Shown here: positions 7,962-12,106 of the stretch, piece by piece
Position numbering within the stretch: the stretch's first letter is position 1
How the letters are laid out: each line of letters opens with the position of its first letter
Origin: Planctomycetaceae bacterium UBA4732
GTDB taxonomy: Bacteria; Planctomycetota; Planctomycetia; Gemmatales; Gemmataceae
Assembly: GCA_002404095.1 (NCBI GenBank)
Contig: DHJA01000292.1
Span: 1 to 14,228, forward strand
Length of the DNA: 14,228 nucleotides
Direction: 5' to 3'
Translations under genes and position numbers: made by a program
The notes under the pieces: model-generated
Told to the model about the DNA's origin: nothing
The model's input: the letters and a program-made list of their open reading frames with translations, nothing else
Database searches by the model: none

Positions 7962-9322
7962 TTTGGATTTTTTCTCCCGACAATAGTTGTAGCACAAGCT
8001 TTAGCTTGTGCGCTCCGCCGGGCCAGAACGAACTGGTAGGCGCCGAACGCGGCCAGCACCAAGGTATAGGGTTGAAACCCCGTCGCCCGGGCGACGTGCT
8101 GCGAGAACCAGGGGACGAGGTAGAGCAACACCAGGAAAGTTTTCAGCGTCGGGCCGAGCGCCCGACCGATGGATCGCTCCGGCCCGCAGAGGACGTCGGT
8201 GGTGAGAAGGGCTCCGAGAACGACCACCACCGTGTCATAGACGCCCACGTAGAGGTTGAGGACTAGAGTCGCCGTCAGGGTGCCGGCCCAGACCAGCTTT
8301 CGGTGATCGTCGCCGGCGCGGTCGAGCCTCCACCAGGCGTGGGCCAGGAAGGGCAGCGCGACCGCGGCGCTGACCGCCAGAAGCACCCAGACGAGAAGCG
8401 AAGGACCGCCGAGTAACATCTTGAAGAAAGAACTCAGGTCCACGAATTTCCAGGTCGGAAAACCGGGTTGGCCGCCCATGCTGAGCCGGGAAAAGCCGGT
8501 GAGCAGGCGCGGATACGCCAGGCAACCATTCCAGCCCACCGCGAGGAGGGAAACGCCCGCGAGCGCCGAGGCCCCCACAACAAACCCGAGGAGAACCCGC
8601 CACCGGCGCGCCACGACCAACATGGGCAGGAGCAGCAGGAGCAGAGGCGGTTTGTACAGGCAGAGCGCCAGGGCGAGGCCGGTCCCCTCCGGCCGCCGCC
8701 GTCGCTCGAAATACAGCGCCAGCGCCAACGCCAACAATCCGAAGGCCGACGTCTGCCCGCCGAACCAGCACTCCAGAACGACAGGCTCGAACGAAAGCGC
8801 CAACAAGAGGATCGTAGCCCACTCCCCTCGCGGAATCGCCGCGAGACCCGTCCGCATCAAGGCGAGGGCCGCCAGGCAAAGACTCACGGAGAGCGACAAC
8901 CAAACGGCGTAGGCCCAGGCGTAGGGCAGCAAGGCCAGTGGCCGGAATAGGAGGGAGAAGAAAGGGGGGTAGACGTAGGGCAGCTTCTCCACCGAAGGGG
9001 CGCCCGGCAGGATGCGGTGATAGGTCCGGTTCTGAACCTCGAAATTGTAGAGTTGATCGGGAGGGTATTCGTTCAGCAGGGTTCCGGCGGCGTAGAAACC
9101 GGCGAAGTCCGCGCCCAAGGGAGGGCCGAAGGCGGTGGCGTGCCCGTCAAACGTCGCGAAGGAGACGGCCGACAGCAACAGGGCCATGCCAAGCACCGCG
9201 CCGCAAACGAAGCGTACTTTGTCGCGCTCCAGCCACTGTCCGAGCCAACGACGAAACGCCGATGGACCGTGCGGCGGCCCCGGCGTTCTTCCCGTCGCCT
9301 CCCGCTCCGACTCGCGGTGCAT
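7958..9322 (-). CDS. GT87-family (DUF2029) membrane glycosyltransferase
   Basis: A 454-aa minus-strand polytopic protein. The ATG at 9322 is supported by AAGGAGG at 9333-9327. A basic cytoplasmic N-terminus (about 36 residues) precedes helix 1. The first loop holds PPLGADFAGFYAAGTLL (D72), then DQLYNFEVQ and YVYPPFFSLLFRPLALLPY, a full GT87 signature. A FGGQTSAFGLLALALAL segment and the KPPLLLLLLPMLV segment after LCLY are also typical. The last 20 or so codons (RRSAQAKACATTIVGRKNPK) are made largely of a palindromic sequence (7992-8011) that looks like an inserted REP-type repeat, so the original C-terminus may have been shorter or different. The stop overlaps the start of the downstream glycosyltransferase (ATGA), implying coupling. 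It is the first gene of its operon and diverges from the pilus genes. Confidence 0.86.
   Translation of the reverse strand: MHRESEREATGRTPGPPHGPSAFRRWLGQWLERDKVRFVCGAVLGMALLLSAVSFATFDGHATAFGPPLGADFAGFYAAGTLLNEYPPDQLYNFEVQNRTYHRILPGAPSVEKLPYVYPPFFSLLFRPLALLPYAWAYAVWLSLSVSLCLAALALMRTGLAAIPRGEWATILLLALSFEPVVLECWFGGQTSAFGLLALALALYFERRRRPEGTGLALALCLYKPPLLLLLLPMLVVARRWRVLLGFVVGASALAGVSLLAVGWNGCLAYPRLLTGFSRLSMGGQPGFPTWKFVDLSSFFKMLLGGPSLLVWVLLAVSAAVALPFLAHAWWRLDRAGDDHRKLVWAGTLTATLVLNLYVGVYDTVVVVLGALLTTDVLCGPERSIGRALGPTLKTFLVLLYLVPWFSQHVARATGFQPYTLVLAAFGAYQFVLARRSAQAKACATTIVGRKNPK
7992..8011. repeat. Perfect 9-bp-arm palindrome (REP-like) at the 3' end of a GT87 gene
   Basis: GCACAAGCT and AGCTTGTGC flank a 2-nt centre. 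It is much more AT-rich than the surrounding gene and encodes part of the low-complexity C-terminal tail of the minus-strand glycosyltransferase. I recall similar CACAAGCT/AGCTTGTG palindromes as dispersed repeats in planctomycete genomes, but that is memory and not a search. Confidence 0.55.
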
Positions 9323-9343
9323 AGCCCCTCCTTTCCGGCGGAC

Positions 9344-9371
9344 AAACTATCCTACTCGATTAAGCTGTAAA
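9344..9371 (-). promoter_or_regulatory. Candidate promoter for the minus-strand GT87 operon
   Basis: On the minus strand, TTTACA (9371-9366) and TAGTTT (9349-9344) are separated by 16 nt and lie 22 bp upstream of the start codon, just before the ribosome binding site. Both hexamers are imperfect, and the leader would be very short. This is a weak candidate only. Confidence 0.22.
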
Positions 9372-9406
9372 CAAACCAAGACAGCTCGAGGCTAGGGGGT
9401 TACACT

Positions 9407-9432
9407 CGACTGTCAACAATCGTTGACAGTCG
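9407..9432. promoter_or_regulatory. Perfect 11-bp-arm palindrome, candidate operator
   Basis: CGACTGTCAAC and GTTGACAGTCG flank a 4-bp spacer (AATC). The arms are exact reverse complements, and the element sits between divergent promoters, about 85 bp from the glycosyltransferase start and 280 bp from flp1. Each arm contains TTGACA reading outward on its own strand, but no matching -10 box lies at 16-18 bp. The symmetry suits a dimeric repressor or activator site; a hairpin is the alternative. Confidence 0.5.
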
Positions 9433-9712
9433 GGGCGGAGGCGCCGAACGTGGTAAAGTCTACCACAAACAACCGCCGAAATCTTCTCGGCGTAACCGTT
9501 GTATTGGTAAAGAGTAAGGTAAAACGGCGAAATCATCTCCGACTTTTTTCGGGCGCTGGCTCAAGAACGGCGCCCGCCGTGCTTTACTCTCCCGCACAAA
9601 GGGTGAACAGCGGTTTTCTCCATCAAACCGAGTACGGAAACCAGTTGTTCAACCCGGATGCGTTGCTGTCGACGCATTTGTTTCCCGATCCCACCCCTGA
9701 GGAGAGAAGACC

Positions 9713-9919
9713 ATGACCAAGTATCTGTTTATCGGCAAGGCGTACGCGGTCCAGTACGCGAAGTCGGCCCGCAAGTTCATTACCGGCAAGGAAGAGGGTG
9801 CGACGCTGGCCGAGTACGGCCTGCTGCTGGCGCTGATCGCCGTGGTCTGCATCGCCGCCATCACCGTCCTCGGCACCAAGATCAGCTCCATGTTCACCAC
9901 CGTCTCCAGCTCGATCTAA
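9713..9919 (+). CDS. flp: Flp-family type IVb prepilin (first copy)
   Basis: A 68-aa prepilin, the presumed building block of the Flp/Tad pilus. A 29-residue basic leader ends in KEEG. Cleavage by the prepilin peptidase before ATLAEYGLLLALIAVV would leave a mature 39-aa pilin with the diagnostic Glu5-Tyr6 pair and one long hydrophobic helix, then a short Thr/Ser-rich tail. AGGAGAG at 9700-9706 supports the ATG. The leader is about 11 residues longer than in the next copy. The core of the gene (9770-9876) differs from the second copy (10097-10203) at only two of 107 bases, so recent duplication or gene conversion is likely. A hairpin and then a large inverted repeat follow the stop codon. A Cys at mature position 17 is shared by all three pilins here. 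Confidence 0.92.
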   Translation: MTKYLFIGKAYAVQYAKSARKFITGKEEGATLAEYGLLLALIAVVCIAAITVLGTKISSMFTTVSSSI

Positions 9920-9921
9920 GC

Positions 9922-9941
9922 CCCGGCCGAAAACGACCGGG
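9922..9941 (+). promoter_or_regulatory. Hairpin directly after flp1
   Basis: CCCGGCCG and CGACCGGG pair at 7 of 8 positions around an AAAA loop, starting 3 nt after the flp1 stop codon. Only a short interrupted T-stretch follows. It could protect the flp1 mRNA end or slow polymerase; it is not a strong intrinsic terminator. Confidence 0.45.
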
Positions 9942-9961
9942 CAGTCGCTTTCCTCACCTAC

Positions 9962-10049
9962 GCGGCTCCGCCAAAGATGTTTTCACTCCCGCACGCCCAA
10001 CGGGAGCGCGATCCATCGCACGAAATGAAAACATCTTTGGCGGGGCCGC
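9962..10049 (+). repeat. 88-nt inverted-repeat element folding as a three-way junction between flp1 and flp2
   Basis: The outer arms 9962-9985 and 10026-10049 are reverse complements over 24 bp with one T/G difference, which becomes a G-U pair in RNA. Inside, CTCCCG/CGGGAG (9986-9991 with 10001-10006) and GCGAT/ATCGC (10008-10012 with 10015-10019) form two further hairpins. The whole resembles a closed three-way junction. There is no coding potential, no T-run after it and no clear target-site duplication. The flp2 ribosome binding region begins about 10 nt after the element. It may be an RNase III-type processing or mRNA-stability element controlling pilin dosage, or a tiny transposon-derived (MITE-like) insert. 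Confidence 0.75.
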
Positions 10050-10072
10050 TTCATTAAGAAAGGGTCTCTTCC

Positions 10073-10246
10073 GTGATCAAGCTTCTGAAGTCCGCTCGCA
10101 AGTTCATTACCGGCAAGGAAGAGGGCGCGACGCTGGCCGAGTACGGCCTGCTGCTGGCGCTGATCGCCGTGGTCTGCATCGCCGCCATCACCCTCCTCGG
10201 CACGACGATCAGTTCCATGTTCGTCTCCGTCTCCGGCTCCATTTAG
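10073..10246 (+). CDS. flp: Flp-family type IVb prepilin (second copy)
   Basis: A 57-aa prepilin: MIKLLKSARKFITGKEEG, then ATLAEYGLLLALIAVV and a tail ending SVSGSI. It is the same pilin as the first copy apart from a shorter leader (18 residues) and small changes in the C-terminal tail (LLGTTISSMFVSVSGSI). The start is GTG at 10073, the only start codon available because an in-frame stop lies at 10055-10057; an AAAGGG stretch upstream serves as a ribosome binding site. The mature form would again begin at Ala after the KEEG cleavage site with Glu at +5. It follows the 88-nt structured element and precedes a terminator-like stem. Having two near-identical pilins suggests dosage or slight tail diversification. 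Confidence 0.92.
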   Translation: MIKLLKSARKFITGKEEGATLAEYGLLLALIAVVCIAAITLLGTTISSMFVSVSGSI

Positions 10247-10261
10247 CCGGCCAGGGTGACC

Positions 10262-10301
10262 GTCGCCCCGGGCTGCCCGGCCCGAGGGCGACAAGCTTTT
10301 T
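10262..10301 (+). terminator. Terminator/attenuator-like hairpin after flp2
   Basis: 10262-10273 pairs with 10280-10292 as a 12-bp GC-rich stem with one bulged A (10285) and a 6-nt loop (TGCCCG). Four nucleotides later comes TTTTT (10297-10301). This is the best intrinsic-terminator candidate in the window. Because flp3, the peptidase and the assembly genes lie downstream, partial termination would give more pilin mRNA than machinery mRNA. The slight distance between stem and T-run lowers certainty. Confidence 0.6.
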
Positions 10302-10345
10302 CGCCTCGTTCCCAGCGTCGCGCGTCCGCCGAGAGGAGCGTCTCA

Positions 10346-10516
10346 GTGAACCGGCTCATTGCCGCCGCCAAGGCGTTCTTGCTCGGAGAAGAAGGCGTCT
10401 CGCTGGTGGAGTACGGCCTGTTGCTCGCCTTCGTGGCCTTGATTTGCGTGGCCGCGATCACCGCGTTCGGGACGGCGATCAATAACGCATTCGCGACGTT
10501 CGCGGGAACCATTTAG
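10346..10516 (+). CDS. flp: Flp-family type IVb prepilin (third, divergent copy)
   Basis: A 56-aa prepilin: a leader of 17 residues ending LLGEEG, then VSLVEYGLLLAFVALICVAAIT and a tail ending FATFAGTI. The Gly cleavage site and Glu5-Tyr6 motif are intact, but the helix and tail differ clearly from the first two copies. It could be a minor pilin or an alternative major pilin. GTG at 10346 is chosen because GAGAGGAG (10331-10338) lies 7 nt upstream; a longer in-frame ATG start at 10256 would run through the terminator-like stem and add a non-pilin, Arg-rich extension. Mature residue 17 is Cys, as in the other two pilins. A 12-bp stem follows before the peptidase gene. Confidence 0.9.
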   Translation: MNRLIAAAKAFLLGEEGVSLVEYGLLLAFVALICVAAITAFGTAINNAFATFAGTI

Positions 10517-10531
10517 GCGGAGCCCCCGGCC

Positions 10532-10562
10532 CGCCGTGGTCGCCGAGTGAGCGACCGCGGCG
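10532..10562 (+). promoter_or_regulatory. 12-bp stem-loop between flp3 and the prepilin peptidase gene
   Basis: 10532-10543 pairs with 10551-10562 over 12 bp, one pair being G-U in RNA, with a 7-nt loop. It begins 15 nt after the flp3 stop and ends 12 nt before the AGGAGA ribosome binding site of the next gene. No T-run follows, so an mRNA-stability or processing role is more likely than termination. A possible alternative GTG start (10547) falls in the loop. Confidence 0.55.
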
Positions 10563-10574
10563 AGTCCGCTTTCC

Positions 10575-10580
10575 AGGAGA
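10575..10580 (+). promoter_or_regulatory. Ribosome binding site deciding the tadV start
   Basis: AGGAGA lies 8 nt before GTG 10589. It supports that codon over GTG 10547, which has no such site and sits in a hairpin loop. Confidence 0.6.
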
Positions 10581-10588
10581 TTTCCGCC

Positions 10589-11149
10589 GTGCCGCAAGAT
10601 TTCGCTGTGCCCGCTGGCGTGGTACTTATGGCCGTGCTGATCACGGCAGCGACCGACCTATGGAAATTCAAGGTCCATAACGTCTTGACGCTGCCGCTTC
10701 TGGCCGGCGGGTTGATTTATCACGGCGTTGTGGAGGGGCAGGCTGGACTCGCCACCAGTAGCCTGGGCATGCTCTTCGGGTTCGGGGCGCTCTTCGGGTT
10801 TTACGTGCTGGGAGGCATGGGGGGCGGAGACGTCAAACTGTTCGCCGCCGTCGGCGCCTGGCTCGGGATGCCGTTCACCTTTTACGCCTTCCTCGCCACC
10901 TCCCTGGCCGCGGGTGTTTACTCGCTGTGCGTGATCGTGTTCTACCGCACCACGGGCGACACCTGGTCCAACTTGCGGATCCTGTGGTTCCGCTTTCAAA
11001 CCGTCGGCCGATACCTTGGGTCGGACGACCGGGTGGAAAGCGCGGTGGGCCTTGCCGACCGGCGCGGCCGCCTCATCCCCTTCGCCCTGATGATCGCCGT
11101 GGGGACCGTGGTCACCGTATTACTGGTTTTGTCCGGGCGCCTGCCCTAA
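10589..11149 (+). CDS. cpaA: TadV/CpaA-like A24 prepilin peptidase
   Basis: A 186-aa polytopic membrane aspartic protease that removes the leader from Flp prepilins. The two A24 catalytic aspartates are visible: D23 in TDLWKFKVHN and D81 in GGMGGGDVKLF, the latter matching the GxGD signature. In the first motif the usual Ile-Pro-Asn is Val-His-Asn, a mild variation. The protein has around five to six membrane helices and no N-methylation domain, as expected for the TadV/CpaA group. Length is slightly above the usual 150-180 aa because of a polar loop (about residues 118-155). GTG at 10589 is chosen for its AGGAGA site; a start 14 codons earlier is possible. It lies just downstream of its three presumed substrates. 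Confidence 0.9.
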   Translation: MPQDFAVPAGVVLMAVLITAATDLWKFKVHNVLTLPLLAGGLIYHGVVEGQAGLATSSLGMLFGFGALFGFYVLGGMGGGDVKLFAAVGAWLGMPFTFYAFLATSLAAGVYSLCVIVFYRTTGDTWSNLRILWFRFQTVGRYLGSDDRVESAVGLADRRGRLIPFALMIAVGTVVTVLLVLSGRLP

Positions 11150-11162
11150 CCGGCGGCCGCCC

Positions 11163-11178
11163 CGCGCCCAGGGGCGCG
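11163..11178 (+). promoter_or_regulatory. GC-rich hairpin between prepilin peptidase and cpaB
   Basis: CGCGCC/GGCGCG with a 4-nt loop, overlapping a 12-bp perfect palindrome (11171-11182). It lies in the 63-bp gap and ends about 22 nt before the strong AGGAGGT ribosome binding site of cpaB. In such GC-rich DNA a 6-bp stem is only modest evidence. Confidence 0.3.
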
Positions 11179-11212
11179 CCCCGTTTCACCCCTTGCCCTG
11201 AGGAGGTATGTC

Positions 11213-12076
11213 ATGAGTCTCCGATCTATTTTGATCGCGGCGCTGGCCGTCGTGTTCGGCGGATCGGCCGCCACCTGGGTCATCGGCCTGCGCAATACGG
11301 GCGAGGCCGCCCCGGCGTCCCCCGCCGTCTCGGTCGTGGTCGCCGCCGCCGACGTGCCCCGCGGCGTCCTCGTCACGGCGGACATGCTCACCACCCGCGA
11401 CTGGCCCAAAGAGCTGGTCCCCCCGGGCGCCATCACCCGGCCGGAAGACGCTGTCAACCGCGTCGCCTTGAACCCTCTCGTTAAAGACGAAGAGTTGCTC
11501 GACGGCAAGTTGGCGCCCCTTGGCGCCGGGCGCGGGTTGGCCGCGCTGGTCCCCGACGGGATGCGCGCCTTCACCATCCAGACGCCTAACGTGGCCTCCG
11601 GTGTGGCGGGCTTCATCCTGCCCGGCAGCAAGGTGGACGTGCTCCTGACCGTGAGCGGCGGCGGCGGCAACGACCCAACAGGCGGCGGCAGCACCACCAC
11701 GCTGCTGCAAAACGTGGAGATCCTGGCCGTCGATCAGCTCATAGTGGCCCCGTCCGTAAACAAGGTCGATCCCAACCTGCTCCGCTCCGTGACCCTGCTG
11801 GTCACGCCCGACCAGTGTGCCATGCTGAGCCTGGGGATGAATAAAGGGACGTTGCAGCTCTCGCTTCGAAGCCCACAGGACACCCGGTTCGCCGCCACCC
11901 AGCCGACGACCATGGCGGACCTTCGCCTGTACCAGGACAAGACGCCCACGCCGCCGCCGGTCGAGAAGGTGGTTGAGAAGACAGAACCGCAGGCGTTCCA
12001 GATCCGGACCCTACGGGGGGGCCAGGAGGGGGCGATTAAGGTGTGGCCGGCCGGGGCGGCGCCCAAAGGCCAGTGA
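11213..12076 (+). CDS. cpaB: Flp pilus assembly protein CpaB/RcpC
   Basis: A 287-aa periplasmic/envelope component of the Flp pilus secretion channel. A single N-terminal membrane segment (about residues 4-22) leads into a SAF-type domain, SVVVAAADVPRGVLVTADML and onward (about 42-105). The RcpC/CpaB region follows: GMRAFTIQTPNVASGVAGFILPGSKVDVLLT, then LLQNVEILAVDQ, and a final strand region ending TLQLSLRSPQDTRF. A Gly/Thr-rich insertion (about 146-162) sits in the usual variable loop. The C-terminal 45 residues are Pro/charged and low-complexity. AGGAGGT at 11201-11207 fixes ATG 11213; another ATG at 11208 reads only two codons before a stop. CpaB normally stabilises or gates the CpaC secretin, whose gene is not found next to it here. 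Confidence 0.92.
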   Translation: MSLRSILIAALAVVFGGSAATWVIGLRNTGEAAPASPAVSVVVAAADVPRGVLVTADMLTTRDWPKELVPPGAITRPEDAVNRVALNPLVKDEELLDGKLAPLGAGRGLAALVPDGMRAFTIQTPNVASGVAGFILPGSKVDVLLTVSGGGGNDPTGGGSTTTLLQNVEILAVDQLIVAPSVNKVDPNLLRSVTLLVTPDQCAMLSLGMNKGTLQLSLRSPQDTRFAATQPTTMADLRLYQDKTPTPPPVEKVVEKTEPQAFQIRTLRGGQEGAIKVWPAGAAPKGQ

Positions 12077-12106
12077 GCGGAACGCCAAGAACAGAGGCAA
12101 CTTCAG

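Larger units (their letters stand above)
9323..9712. other. Divergent regulatory intergenic region between GT87 operon and pilus operon
   Basis: This 390-bp gap separates divergently transcribed genes and contains no convincing protein gene. It is dense in inverted repeats: AGCTGT/ACAGCT (9363-9386), an 11-bp-arm palindrome (9407-9432), GTGGTA/TACCAC (9450-9466), CGCCGA/TCGGCG (9474-9492), CGGGCGC/GCGCCCG (9550-9576) and ATGCGT/ACGCAT (9658-9677). A TGGTAAAG...CGAAATC module occurs twice (starting at 9451 and 9505). It must hold the promoters for both operons, but I see no unambiguous -35/-10 pair for the pilus genes. The flp1 ribosome binding site AGGAGAG is at 9700-9706. Confidence 0.6.

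Noticed and set aside
6475..7995. 506-codon minus-strand frame overlapping the GT87-like gene at 6432-7961
   Set aside because: The alternate frame gives an Arg/Pro/Gly-rich protein without membrane helices, whereas the other frame has a full GT-C signature and an ATGA-coupled start.
9557..9571. Sigma-54-type promoter (GG-N10-GC) upstream of flp1
   Set aside because: Only the minimal GG and GC doublets match; the rest of the -24/-12 consensus is absent and such a spacing is common by chance in GC-rich DNA.
9423..9716. 97-codon plus-strand open frame in the divergent intergenic region
   Set aside because: It has no recognisable domain, starts inside the palindrome, runs through several hairpins and overlaps the flp1 start. 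The composition looks non-coding.
9962..10049. tRNA-like cloverleaf or CRISPR-type repeat for the structured element between flp1 and flp2
   Set aside because: The closing stem is 24 bp, there is no T-loop consensus or anticodon arm layout, and there are no regularly spaced repeats, so neither tRNA nor CRISPR fits.
9658..10485. 275-codon plus-strand frame spanning the pilin genes
   Set aside because: It is an out-of-frame shadow of two duplicated pilin genes; its internal repeat simply mirrors the pilin duplication, and the Arg/Gly-rich product is typical of GC-rich shadows.
12014..12021. Short G-run near the end of cpaB as a second slippage site
   Set aside because: It is seven G or fewer, lies in the low-complexity tail where a shift would have little effect, and is common in this base composition.
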